Shown one piece after another: positions 6,868 to 14,402 of a stretch of DNA of 31,406 nucleotides. Positions within the stretch are counted from its first letter, which is position 1; each line of letters begins with the position of its first letter. The notes beneath the pieces are model-generated. The model had not been told where the DNA came from and searched no databases. It saw only the letters and a list, made by a program, of their open reading frames with translations. The stretch comes from Methanoregula sp. UBA471. GTDB taxonomy: Archaea > Halobacteriota > Methanomicrobia > Methanomicrobiales > Methanospirillaceae. The position numbers and the translations under genes are program-made. The stretch covers positions 6,861 to 38,266 of the forward strand of contig DADT01000025.1 of assembly GCA_002495065.1 (NCBI GenBank), in the 5' to 3' direction.

Positions 6868-8037
6868 ATGGCACCTGCAAGAAAATACGATGTCGATAAG
6901 TTCGTCCGGCTCAAGAAGACGGCCAACACCCGGGACGGGTACCGTGTCGCCCTGGCAGACTTTGCCCGGTTCAAGTTTGCCGATAAAATCCGCACCCTGG
7001 ATCCCGACCAACAGCGGGAAAAGGCGATCGCTCTTCTCAATGCTTATATCCTGAAGAAAGACCTCGACCCGGTTGCCGATATCCAGGACTACATCGAAAG
7101 CCGGAACGGGAAGGCACGGTCCACCACCAACACCTACACCTTCGCGGTCCGTCAGTTCTACAATATCAACGGGCACCAGTTCAGCAAGATCGAGCTTGCT
7201 GCAGTCAAACCGAAGTCAGTCATAGCCGAGACCAGGGACGAACCGATCACCCTGGAGATTCTGAAAAAGATGGTGGATATGTCGAACCTCCATTCGAAGC
7301 TGCTGATCACACTCCTGATCTCGACAGGCTGCCGTATCGGGGAGCTCATCCAGGTAAGGATCGAGGACCTCGACCTCGAGAGCGACCCGGCCAGGATCCG
7401 CCTGCCGGACCACATCACCAAGACGCAGAAAGGCAGGACCGTCTTCCTTACTCCAGAGGCCCGTGATCTCGCCCTGCTATGGTTGGAGGGGGAACGGGAC
7501 CGCTACATGGAGCTGGCAGAGTTCAAGAATAAGGGCCTGCTGGATGTCGGGAGGGGGAGGCAGCGGCCCGACCGGCACCAGGACGATCGCCTGCTCGGAT
7601 GCGGGTATGACACGGCCAGGGACAAGTTCCTCCGGATGCTCGAGCGGTCAGTGAAGGAACTGAGGCAGGACAGCTTAACGAAACGTCACCTGATCCACAT
7701 CCACAGCTGCCGGAAATATTTCCGTACTGTTGCAGTGAAGAGCATGAGCCTGGATGTTGTGGAACAAATTTTAGGACACGCCGGTTATTTGTCGGGGTCA
7801 TATGTCAGGCTGACAGAGGACGAGCTGGCAGAGGCATTTAAGGAGGGGTGCTATGTACTATCAATCACTGAAGGGCAGGCAGCAAAGGAGATCCGTGACC
7901 GTGTTGATTACCAGGGAGAGCGGCTGCTATCCCTCGAGCGTGAGATTGAGCAGCTCCAGATGAGCAAGAAAATCATGGAAACGATCATCAATCAAAACCC
8001 CGGGTTACTGCAGGAACAGCAGGCAGCCAGAAAATAA
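6868..8037 (+). CDS. int: tyrosine recombinase / integrase
   Basis: A 389-residue site-specific recombinase. The catalytic set is visible: Arg156 in TGCRIGEL, a probable beta-hairpin Lys188 in TKTQKGR, His279-x-x-Arg282 in HSCRKYF, His304 in LGHAGY and the nucleophile Tyr312 in SGSYVRL. The N-terminal ~125 residues form the core-binding domain (RSTTNTYTFAVRQFY). After the tyrosine comes a ~75-residue extension with a coiled coil (REIEQLQMSKKIMETIINQ), perhaps for oligomerisation. The gene is intact, so integration did not split it as in SSV-type viruses. It would integrate and, with the excisionase-like protein at 19589, excise the element. It has its own TATA box and is followed by an oligo-T run at 8042-8047. 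Confidence 0.9.
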   Translation: MAPARKYDVDKFVRLKKTANTRDGYRVALADFARFKFADKIRTLDPDQQREKAIALLNAYILKKDLDPVADIQDYIESRNGKARSTTNTYTFAVRQFYNINGHQFSKIELAAVKPKSVIAETRDEPITLEILKKMVDMSNLHSKLLITLLISTGCRIGELIQVRIEDLDLESDPARIRLPDHITKTQKGRTVFLTPEARDLALLWLEGERDRYMELAEFKNKGLLDVGRGRQRPDRHQDDRLLGCGYDTARDKFLRMLERSVKELRQDSLTKRHLIHIHSCRKYFRTVAVKSMSLDVVEQILGHAGYLSGSYVRLTEDELAEAFKEGCYVLSITEGQAAKEIRDRVDYQGERLLSLEREIEQLQMSKKIMETIINQNPGLLQEQQAARK

Positions 8038-8148
8038 CCTCTTTTTTCGGTGGTAACACCACAGAGAATAAATATTGAGTCATCCCCAGTCACCTTCGCA
8101 CGTCAGAAGTCTTGAAATTTCGATGTTGCAGGAGATAATTTCCACTGG

Positions 8149-8213
8149 AGTATACCGCAGTTTAAAAGCGTACCGTCGTATGCTCGGTATACTGAACAGT
8201 TCGGGCTATAAAC
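8149..8213 (+). promoter_or_regulatory. regulatory region with a 9-bp inverted repeat and two TATA-like boxes
   Basis: AGTATACCG (8149-8157) and CGGTATACT (8185-8193) are perfect inverted arms 27 bases apart. Between them lie TTTAAAAG (8161-8168) and a partial GTACCG half-site. A second TATA-like box CTATAAAC occurs at 8206-8213. The layout suggests an operator bracketing one promoter ahead of the early operon; the regulator encoded at 8314 is the obvious candidate ligand. Confidence 0.55.
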
Positions 8214-8266
8214 CCTCTCTTCCCACCCGTATCATATACACATGATAATTAACGAGATGTCATCCG

Positions 8267-8281
8267 AGGTGGAGACCACCT
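8267..8281 (+). promoter_or_regulatory. short perfect inverted repeat in the leader of the ribbon-helix-helix gene
   Basis: AGGTGG-AGA-CCACCT can fold in the leader or bind a dimer. It contains a Shine-Dalgarno-like GAGGTGG. A 17-codon frame (8257-8310) spans it and ends just before the regulator start; coding is doubtful. Confidence 0.4.
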
Positions 8282-8313
8282 ATATTTGGCATGATATGAA
8301 AAGAGAGTGAACA

Positions 8314-8469
8314 ATGAAAGTCCCTATCACGATCACGATCGAACAAAGCACCGTATCGAAGGTAGACGAGGCCCGGGGGATGGTTCCCCGCTCCCGGGTG
8401 CTTGAACGTGCCATCGATATCGGTGTGCGGACTCTCGAAAGAGAGGCCCTGGTAAAGGAGAGTATATGA
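8314..8469 (+). CDS. ribbon-helix-helix (CopG-like) regulator of the element
   Basis: A 51-residue protein with a beta strand VPITITIEQSTVSKVDEARG and the helices SRVLERAIDIGVRTLEREAL, the layout of a minimal ribbon-helix-helix DNA-binding domain. It is the first gene after the inverted-repeat region and is a likely repressor of the early operon. The ATG follows GAGAGTGA by three bases. The role as element repressor is inferred from size and position. Confidence 0.65.
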   Translation: MKVPITITIEQSTVSKVDEARGMVPRSRVLERAIDIGVRTLEREALVKESI

Positions 8470-8483
8470 GAACAGTAATTGAT

Positions 8484-8520
8484 GGAGCCGCCCCGACTCG
8501 ACATCTGAACGGCTCCTTTT
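8484..8520 (+). terminator. hairpin with T tail after the regulator gene
   Basis: GGAGCCG (8484-8490) and CGGCTCC (8510-8516) pair perfectly across a 19-base loop and are followed by TTTT. It could attenuate read-through into the next gene or be part of a small RNA; archaea do not need a hairpin for termination. Confidence 0.45.
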
Positions 8521-8557
8521 ACCACACCCATTTCATAACAATTCGGGGGGTACCATA

Positions 8558-8758
8558 GTGTACAAGCCACAATCTCTTAAAACTGATTGTACACGACCCC
8601 TCGTTGTTACACAGGAAGATATCAGCCGCTTCGAAGAGCACTATAACCTGCCTGGCATGGGCCGGAGAGCGATCGAAGCTGGTATCTTGGTACTGAGTTC
8701 TCATGCGGAATCTGCCGCCCGAAACGCGAGGGACCATGGACGAGGCACGTTCCCGTAA
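8558..8758 (+). CDS. small hypothetical protein, early operon
   Basis: A 66-residue frame beginning with GTG, preceded by GGGGGG eight bases upstream. The segment MGRRAIEAGILVL resembles the RAIDIGVRTL helix of the ribbon-helix-helix protein two genes upstream, so it may be a diverged DNA-binding relative, but the N-terminal strand is not convincing. It overlaps the next gene. Function unknown. Confidence 0.45.
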   Translation: MYKPQSLKTDCTRPLVVTQEDISRFEEHYNLPGMGRRAIEAGILVLSSHAESAARNARDHGRGTFP

Positions 8759-9134
8759 GCCGGCCCCCGTCCCTGTTACCCGCGCCCAGGCACTGAGTGC
8801 CCTTCGGGCTGTTGGCGACTCCGTAGAGAAACTTTCTGCAGAGCAGAGAGCACGGCTGAGAGATCTTTATTTTTTGGACACGGATGCCTCAGTAGCTGAT
8901 CTTGTCAAATCGGGGCGAATCCGGTTAGTGAGTGATGGGCAGGTCCGGGAATTTCTCAAGCAGCTGCGACAGCACGGAATAAATGATGGTGCCGAGCTCG
9001 AGACTGCGTTATCCTTCCTTCGGAGTGTCACCGAGTTTCACCATGTCGAGCTTCTCGAGCGGGAAATACCCCGTATCGTCCGGGGTTATTTCAGGAAAGA
9101 ACTGCTCGCGGTCCTCCGGGAAGGTCAGTCATGA
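8736..9134 (+). CDS. hypothetical helical protein, early operon
   Basis: A 132-residue protein, mostly alpha-helical and charged, with no motif I recognise. An in-frame ATG at 8703 would add 11 residues, but GAGG lies five bases before the ATG at 8736, which I prefer. It overlaps the previous frame by 23 bases and its stop overlaps the next start (ATGA), so it is translated as part of the early operon between the regulator and the nuclease/ATPase genes. Confidence 0.65.
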   Translation: MDEARSRKPAPVPVTRAQALSALRAVGDSVEKLSAEQRARLRDLYFLDTDASVADLVKSGRIRLVSDGQVREFLKQLRQHGINDGAELETALSFLRSVTEFHHVELLEREIPRIVRGYFRKELLAVLREGQS

Positions 9135-9364
9135 CATGGCTGCATGGCTCTCATTTGAAGCGGGCCGAGCGTTTAATTGAGAGTATACTTGCCGGTGAAG
9201 TAAACACCCAGGGTAAGATGAAGTCCTGGTTGGATTCAGCAGCCGCTCTTCCGCCCCGGCTCAGGGAGTACGTTTTTCAGCAGCTGGAGCCGTCAATAGG
9301 TCCTCTTGGTGTCAACTACCTCAAGAGCCTGCTTCCGTTACCAACGAGGGGGAACCGGGCATGA
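9131..9364 (+). CDS. small hypothetical protein, early operon
   Basis: A 77-residue basic protein (MTWLHGSHLKRAERLIESIL...), coupled to both neighbours by ATGA overlaps. No domain recognised. The start is fixed by the overlap with the preceding stop. Confidence 0.6.
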   Translation: MTWLHGSHLKRAERLIESILAGEVNTQGKMKSWLDSAAALPPRLREYVFQQLEPSIGPLGVNYLKSLLPLPTRGNRA

Positions 9365-9729
9365 CTGCGAACACTTCAAAGAGCCGGAAAGGTAAGGCTC
9401 GAGATCTGCAGAACCGGGTGGCCGAGGACCTCCGTGCCAGCTTCTCACCGCTCGGGTCTGCGGATATCCACCCGGCCATCATGGGAAGCAGCGGCATCGA
9501 TATTCTCCTGAGCTCCCGTGCACGGGACATGCTGCCGTACGCGATCGAGTGCAAGAACCAGGAGGCCCTGAGTATATGGGATGCGCTGAAGCAGTGCCAA
9601 GCCAACGCAGAGAAAGAGGCCCTCATACCCCTGCTCGTATTCAAGCGGGCCCGATCAGAGACCTATGCAGTGCTGCGATGGGCTGATCTTCTTGCCCTCC
9701 TGGTCAACGGGAAGGTGCACCATGGATGA
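9361..9729 (+). CDS. PD-(D/E)XK-superfamily nuclease-like protein (Holliday junction resolvase-like)
   Basis: A 122-residue protein with a basic start (SKSRKGKARDLQNRVAEDLR) and the core pattern GSSGIDILL followed about 20 residues later by AIECKNQ, i.e. the D...ExK residues of the PD-(D/E)XK fold (Asp49 and Glu63-Cys-Lys65). Size and the GxDI/ExK layout resemble virus-encoded Hjc-like resolvases and related nucleases that process branched DNA in replication or packaging. Adjacent to the replication ATPase. Family-level call is good; the exact substrate is unknown. Confidence 0.65.
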   Translation: MTANTSKSRKGKARDLQNRVAEDLRASFSPLGSADIHPAIMGSSGIDILLSSRARDMLPYAIECKNQEALSIWDALKQCQANAEKEALIPLLVFKRARSETYAVLRWADLLALLVNGKVHHG

Positions 9730-10036
9730 GCCTCTCCCAGCTGACACAGAGGACCAGGCACTCAAGCCATCGCCGTATAAATCGATTGTGAAGGTACTGT
9801 TTGAAGAGCATCCCGCGGGTGAGTTCCGGGAGTTTCTCCGAATCGGGCAACTTGCACTTGAAGCCAATGATCTGACCCTGACCAAGGCGATTGCCGATCA
9901 CGTCATGGCCCGTGCGACTACCGGGTCCGGCGATATGATGCGGGCAATGCTGCTTCGGGCCTGGGTCTACGAACGGTCCCGCAATATCTCGCAATTCAAC
10001 ACCCTCATTAATGCCGTTTGTGGGGGTCGGTTCTGA
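9722..10036 (+). CDS. hypothetical helical protein upstream of the replication ATPase
   Basis: A 104-residue protein with helical, TPR-like spacing in FLRIGQLALEANDLTLTKAIADHVMARA but no clear repeat. The ATG at 9722 overlaps the nuclease gene by eight bases and follows AAGGTG. An upstream in-frame start at 9665 has no ribosome-binding site. The stop overlaps the next ATG by one base (TGATG). Possible helicase loader or accessory factor, by position only. Confidence 0.6.
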   Translation: MDEPLPADTEDQALKPSPYKSIVKVLFEEHPAGEFREFLRIGQLALEANDLTLTKAIADHVMARATTGSGDMMRAMLLRAWVYERSRNISQFNTLINAVCGGRF

Positions 10037-11526
10037 TGGGAGAAGCTGAAGCAGGCATCGGGGCCGCCCTTCCTGATGTGGAGAAAAATACCTGTGACTG
10101 GATGGACCTGAAACCGATGACGGCACGGGAAAAAAACCAGGCCGAAAAACAGAAACGGTCCAGTGACCTGGACAATATGGTCGAGGCGAAGCAGGCCGAG
10201 GTTGAATACGAAAAGGCTCGGGAAATAATCAGGAAGAAAGCAACCGAGATCCTGACAACCGGGAGACCTTTCGACTTCTTTACCGACACCTTCAAGATGG
10301 ACCACGAAGGTGATCTCACTGCTGCCCGGGTAATCGCCCTGGCATTTGCATCCTCAAGCGTTGCGAATGGCAACGGTCTTCACGTATTCCTTGCCGGCAA
10401 CAGTGGCAAAGGTAAGACCCATACAACCGAGACGATGTTCCGGCAGCTTCCGGATAAATACCGCTATGACCGGAGCTTCTCGGACAAGTACCTCTTTTAT
10501 GCCGGTAGTGATCCGAAAAACGGGCTGTTCCCGGGGGTAGTCATCGCCATTGACGATCAGACAATGACCCCATCGGTTCAGGAAATTTTTAAGGTATCCG
10601 TCTCGCACTTCCAGAACGGTACCTTTTATGGCACAGTCCAGAACCAAAAGCCCGTGACCCTCCACATGCCTGCCCGTGTATCCTGGGTCCTCCTTAAAGT
10701 TGATGACCCCGGGGATGACCAGGCAATGAACCGCCTCATCCAAGCCCGGATTGCAGAAGACGATGAGAAGATACGGAGCACCGCGAAGTTTATCCAGCAA
10801 AAGTATAAGGGGCTGGCAAAAAAGCAGATACGACGTGAGCGACAGGAGATCGAGATCTGCAAGGCGATATGGTCTATCCTGAAAGACCAGTTCGTTGCAG
10901 TCGAGGTCCCGTGTGCAGGGCATGTCATCTTCTCTGATTACGAGAACCTCCGCAACCACGAATTGTTTTTCAACATCATGATGGCTCATGCAGTCATTCA
11001 CCGCTGGCAGCGTCCTGAAATCGGTAAAACAGAGGATGGTATACCCATCATTGAGGCAACCGAGGCGGACTTCAAGGAGGCCCTGCTCATCTTCGAAGCT
11101 CTCCATAAATTCGGCGGGCAGAAACACAACACCCTGAAAAATGAGGATACTATCCTCGAGGCATTAATCCGGATGAAACCGGAGCACGGGCTGTTTACAG
11201 TCCAGGATGTTGCCGCAAAAACCGGCCTCAGCTACCAGGTCTGTTATCGTGGTCTGCATGGACGGAAGGATAAAGGCAATGACTCGATCGGCGGGCTGCT
11301 GCAAAAATGCCCGTTCATCCAGGATGTGGGATCCCGTGGCCGCCATGAGAAAGATGTCACGACAGACCAGAACCGCAGCGGGGCATACACCCACATCGAG
11401 ACCACACGCAGGGAGAGTTTCAATGAGCGGATATATTCGGTTAATGTTGAAGCCTTGAACTCCTGGATGAGTGGAGGTATACCGATCGCGCTTGACCGTG
11501 CCTTCCAGTGGGAGGTTCCAAAATGA
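10036..11526 (+). CDS. P-loop ATPase with C-terminal winged-helix-like region; probable replication initiator/helicase
   Basis: A 496-residue protein. The N-terminal 75 residues are a charged helix. The ATPase core has Walker A GNSGKGKT (121-128) and Walker B VVIAIDD (168-174). A further segment, PARVSWVLLKVDDPGDDQAMNRL, resembles the sensor/arginine-finger region of AAA+ proteins. Near the C terminus (about 375-420) ILEALIRMKPEHGLFTVQDVAAKTGLSYQVCYRGLHG reads as a winged helix. Position next to a nuclease and before an iteron-like region supports an initiator or helicase role in element replication. It does not match Orc1/Cdc6 or MCM closely. It starts at ATG 10036, overlapping the previous stop; a TTG at 10018 is unlikely. 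Confidence 0.7.
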   Translation: MGEAEAGIGAALPDVEKNTCDWMDLKPMTAREKNQAEKQKRSSDLDNMVEAKQAEVEYEKAREIIRKKATEILTTGRPFDFFTDTFKMDHEGDLTAARVIALAFASSSVANGNGLHVFLAGNSGKGKTHTTETMFRQLPDKYRYDRSFSDKYLFYAGSDPKNGLFPGVVIAIDDQTMTPSVQEIFKVSVSHFQNGTFYGTVQNQKPVTLHMPARVSWVLLKVDDPGDDQAMNRLIQARIAEDDEKIRSTAKFIQQKYKGLAKKQIRRERQEIEICKAIWSILKDQFVAVEVPCAGHVIFSDYENLRNHELFFNIMMAHAVIHRWQRPEIGKTEDGIPIIEATEADFKEALLIFEALHKFGGQKHNTLKNEDTILEALIRMKPEHGLFTVQDVAAKTGLSYQVCYRGLHGRKDKGNDSIGGLLQKCPFIQDVGSRGRHEKDVTTDQNRSGAYTHIETTRRESFNERIYSVNVEALNSWMSGGIPIALDRAFQWEVPK

Positions 11527-11527
11527 A

Positions 11528-11825
11528 CTTTTCCACTCATCCCCCGCTTTTCCATGGCTTTACCAAAATTGGGGAAAAGCCAAAAAACAAAAATGCGGGT
11601 TTCTTTTTGATAAAGAGACTCATTGTATTAATAAAAAATATATTTATTATATACTTATCCAGAAAAAGGGAGAACGAGACCAGCAATACAGTTTCCAGCT
11701 TTTCCCTTTCACACTCCAAAAATGGGGAAAAGGGGAAAAGCAATTTTGAAAAACTCCTAAAAATGGGCGGTCCCTCAAAATACCTTCAATTACTCTCTAT
11801 TTCACTTTTCCATGCCGGGGAAAAG
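11528..11825. repeat. iteron-like repeats around an AT-rich segment; candidate replication origin
   Basis: The seven-base unit CTTTTCC or its complement GGAAAAG occurs eight times in 300 bases. The forward copies are at 11528, 11547, 11699 and 11805; the inverted copies are at 11573, 11726, 11734 and 11819. Several make facing pairs, for example CTTTTCCATGCCGGGGAAAAG at 11805-11825. Between the two clusters lies a very AT-rich stretch (about 11625-11660). This is the layout of iterons flanking a DNA-unwinding element, directly after the replication ATPase gene. A frame of about 115 codons from 11523 crosses the region, but its composition suggests it is not coding. Confidence 0.65.
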
Positions 11826-11869
11826 CAATATCCTGTTTTGGAAAACACCGAGCGCGGGGGAGGGTGCTG

Positions 11870-12400
11870 ATGGCTCAAGGAAAACCGAACAGTTGCATCG
11901 TGTGTGAACATCCGCAACGCACCGCGATCGACCGTGCAATCGTAGCAGGTGACTCACTACGCGCCATTGCGACAACGTTTGCGACATCGAAAGATGCCGT
12001 TTATCGGCATAAGAACGTCTGTATGCAGAGGGGAGCGGCCACGGTAACACCGACGGCAGAACCACCCGCATACCAGACAGCCCCCGAAGTTGCCCGGGGC
12101 GAGGACCTCAAGAAATGGTCTCGTGGCATCCTGGCAAAGAGCATCAAGTACATGAACGCGGCGGAGGATGCCGGGGATCTCCGGACAGCCTGTGCTGCCG
12201 TCCGTGAGGCGCGGGGGTGCATTGAGTTACTCGGACGGGTCACGGGCGAGCTCGGGCCGAACAACCAGGTAAACGTCCAGGTCAACAACGCCCCTTCTCT
12301 CACTACTTCGCCGGAGTGGCCGGTACTCATCAGGGTTTTATCGAATCACCCGGAGATCCACGCAGAGCTGAATAAAGCACTGCAGGAGGCTGGCCTGTGA
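11870..12400 (+). CDS. HTH protein, probable terminase small subunit
   Basis: A 176-residue protein. The N-terminal 50 residues contain CIVCEHPQR followed by IDRAIVAGDSLRAIATTFATSKDAVYRHK, a helix-turn-helix of the kind seen at the start of many phage small-terminase-like proteins. A proline-rich linker (about 58-75) leads to a helical C-terminal half. Its place directly before the terminase ATPase gene makes it the likely DNA-recognition subunit of the packaging motor. The ATG at 11870 follows a strong GGGGGAGGGTG. A plain transcription regulator is the main alternative. Confidence 0.6.
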   Translation: MAQGKPNSCIVCEHPQRTAIDRAIVAGDSLRAIATTFATSKDAVYRHKNVCMQRGAATVTPTAEPPAYQTAPEVARGEDLKKWSRGILAKSIKYMNAAEDAGDLRTACAAVREARGCIELLGRVTGELGPNNQVNVQVNNAPSLTTSPEWPVLIRVLSNHPEIHAELNKALQEAGL

Positions 12401-12573
12401 CTCCCGATCCCACCCTGGAAGATATGGCGCAGCAGTTATCGGACGATGAGGTTGTTGAGAGAGTCAGACAAGCTTACCAGGATTTGGCTGTTGCTGACAG
12501 GGTTCTGGGGGTCCTACTTCCCGAGATGATACGAAGGGACCTCTGTTCTGATACGGCAGGGGGATCAGAATAA
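12397..12573 (+). CDS. small acidic protein between the terminase genes
   Basis: A 58-residue frame starting with GTG that overlaps the previous stop (GTGA) and ends TAATG with the next ATG. It is acidic and helical (MTPDPTLEDMAQQLSDDEVV...). Overlaps on both sides, typical of this element, support translation. Function unknown. Confidence 0.55.
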   Translation: MTPDPTLEDMAQQLSDDEVVERVRQAYQDLAVADRVLGVLLPEMIRRDLCSDTAGGSE

Positions 12574-13388
12574 TGACCTCTACCCTCTGTTACGCGCTCG
12601 ATCCGGTGCGGTGGGCTGCCGATAAGTTCTCCTTTTTCTGCGACCCTTGGCAGGCACAGGTATTACGGAGCAACAAGAACCTTATCCTCAATGCCAGCCG
12701 GCAGTCAGGAAAAAGTACTGTGTGTGGGTTAACGGCCCTGCACCGCGGGATCTACTTCCCCAATTCGCTGATACTGGTCGCATCGCCCTCCATCCGACAA
12801 AGTTCAGAGCTTTTCAAGAAAATTTCAAACGGCATTCACCAGCTCGGTATTCGCTCTGATTTACTGGAGGACAACAGGACCTCGTGCACCATGGCAAATG
12901 GATCGAGAATCATTTCGCTCCCTGGTGATGAGAAGTATATCCGCGGATTCAGTGGTGTGAACCTTTTACTCCTCGACGAAGCCTCGAGAATCCCGGACGA
13001 GCTGTTCTATGGAGTTTCCCCGATGTTATCAGTCTCAAAAGGGCGAATGGTGATGCTCTCGACACCGTTTGGGAAAAGGGGGGTCTTTCACCAGCAATGG
13101 ACGGAAGGCGGCGACGCATGGGAAAGGATCGAGATCCCGGCGTCATTGTGCCCTCGTATCAGTCAGGCATTCCTGGAGGAAGAGCGGAAAACAATCGGGG
13201 AATGGTGGTTCGCCCAAGAGTATCTCTGTACTTTTACCGAAACAACCGATCAGGTCTTCAGCTATGCAGATGTGAATGCGGCCCTGTCGGACGATATCGC
13301 CCCCCTGTTCCCGGTACATTCCCGGGCTGACTCGGAGATCCTCTCGACAACACTGCAGCCGCTATTCAGGATTGGAGGGAAATCATGA
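12573..13388 (+). CDS. terL: terminase large subunit, ATPase half as a separate protein
   Basis: A 271-residue ATPase with Walker A SRQSGKST (42-49), Walker B LLLLDEAS (131-138, Asp135-Glu136) and coupling motif STPFG (163-167), the order found in terminase motors that pump DNA into capsids. It opens with a DPWQAQVL adenine-binding Q motif. The protein stops in the linker that would normally lead to the nuclease domain, which is encoded by the next gene in another frame. Not a decay product by appearance: the next gene has its own strong ribosome-binding site. The pair would have to assemble non-covalently. Confidence 0.85.
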   Translation: MTSTLCYALDPVRWAADKFSFFCDPWQAQVLRSNKNLILNASRQSGKSTVCGLTALHRGIYFPNSLILVASPSIRQSSELFKKISNGIHQLGIRSDLLEDNRTSCTMANGSRIISLPGDEKYIRGFSGVNLLLLDEASRIPDELFYGVSPMLSVSKGRMVMLSTPFGKRGVFHQQWTEGGDAWERIEIPASLCPRISQAFLEEERKTIGEWWFAQEYLCTFTETTDQVFSYADVNAALSDDIAPLFPVHSRADSEILSTTLQPLFRIGGKS

Positions 13389-14056
13389 ACTGTATTGTAG
13401 GCCTCGACCTGGGGCAGCAGAACGACTTCACCGCGATCAGCGTCCTGGATGTCATACCATCGAAATACACGAGACAGGTCCCGGACATTGATTCCGAGAT
13501 CGGGGTCCCGCTGACCCGTACCATGATTGTTGAGGCTCCCCCGCTCTCCTTCCATGTCACGCACCTGGAGCGGTTGCCGATCGGGACCTCATATGTGCGG
13601 GTAGTCGAAAGGGTCCGGCAGGTCATGGCAAGTCTGCCAGGAGGTACTGAGCTGGTCGTTGATAATACCGGCGTGGGCCGCCCTGTCACTGATATGATCC
13701 TGCAGCAGGGCCTGAACCCGGTGTGCATCACCATCACCGGGGGCGAAACGGTGACCCGTGACGGTCGCAATTTCCATGTGCCCAAACGTGACATCGTATC
13801 CGTCCTTGCCGTTGCATTCCAGAATAAACAGCTGAAGATAGCAAAGAGCCTCCCGGAAGCACAGACACTCGTCTCTGAACTTCTGAATTTCAAGGTGAAG
13901 ATCAACCTGAAGACGGCTCACGATTCGTATGCGGCATGGCGGGAAGGGACCCACGACGACCTGATCCTGTCTGTTGGTCTTGCCGCCTGGGCAGCGCATT
14001 ACATCTACACCTACCAGGAGAGCGCGATCGCACTGGAGGATAATTACCAGATTTGA
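13385..14056 (+). CDS. terminase large subunit, RNase H-like nuclease half as a separate protein
   Basis: A 223-residue protein with the terminase nuclease triad: Asp8 in GLDLGQQNDFTAISV, Asp93 in LVVDNTGVGRP, and Asp191-Asp192 in THDDLILSVGLAAW. This domain cuts concatemeric virus DNA at start and end of packaging. It begins almost exactly at the first strand of the fold. The ATG overlaps the stop of the ATPase gene (ATGA) and follows GGAGGG by six bases, so it is an independent translation unit. In most tailed viruses both domains are one polypeptide. Confidence 0.85.
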   Translation: MNCIVGLDLGQQNDFTAISVLDVIPSKYTRQVPDIDSEIGVPLTRTMIVEAPPLSFHVTHLERLPIGTSYVRVVERVRQVMASLPGGTELVVDNTGVGRPVTDMILQQGLNPVCITITGGETVTRDGRNFHVPKRDIVSVLAVAFQNKQLKIAKSLPEAQTLVSELLNFKVKINLKTAHDSYAAWREGTHDDLILSVGLAAWAAHYIYTYQESAIALEDNYQI

Positions 14057-14067
14057 GCACGAGGGCA

Positions 14068-14181
14068 ATGATGTCGGATTTGTATTTCCTGACTGATCCG
14101 ACGGAGCCCTTCAAGGAACTGAGGGCATGTTTGTCGCTCCCATGGGAAATCGGCAGGCGGGGTATTCCCCTGCCGTCATGA
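14068..14181 (+). CDS. very small hypothetical protein after the terminase genes
   Basis: A 37-codon frame (MMSDLYFLTDPTEPFKELRA...) with GAGGG five bases before the ATG. Its stop overlaps the next ATG as ATGA at 14178-14181, as elsewhere in the operon. Short length makes it uncertain. Confidence 0.4.
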   Translation: MMSDLYFLTDPTEPFKELRACLSLPWEIGRRGIPLPS

Positions 14182-14402
14182 TTACAAATTTACAAAAAAG
14201 AGTTGATGAAAAAATGACACCTGAAGAAATAGCCAAAAAAGAAGTAGATGAGCTCGTTGAAAACATCGACAGGTCCTTTGACGAATTGAAGGTACTGTCC
14301 GACCTGGATCTGAAAACCTCATTCAAGGATTCATTCATCCACCAGGGCAAGACCCCCGAAGTCGCTGAAAAGATGGCCGAGATCGCAGCACAGGGGCGGT
14401 GA
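14178..14402 (+). CDS. small helical protein, packaging operon
   Basis: A 74-residue, acidic helical protein (MITNLQKRVDEKMTPEEIAK...). The ATG overlaps the preceding short frame. An ATG at 14127 would add 17 residues that look unstructured, so I prefer 14178. The stop overlaps the GTG of the next gene. Function unknown; it sits where head-assembly genes would be expected. Confidence 0.55.
   Translation: MITNLQKRVDEKMTPEEIAKKEVDELVENIDRSFDELKVLSDLDLKTSFKDSFIHQGKTPEVAEKMAEIAAQGR

Noticed and set aside
11523..11870. Open frame of about 115 codons after the replication ATPase gene
   Set aside because: Composition (runs of Lys, Ile, Phe, Ser) follows the AT-rich iteron DNA, a second frame is equally open, and the repeats account for the sequence better than a protein.
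12573..14056. Terminase as one gene broken by a frameshift
   Set aside because: The second gene has its own GGAGGG ribosome-binding site and ATGA overlap like its neighbours, so a designed split is more likely; sequencing error cannot be fully excluded.
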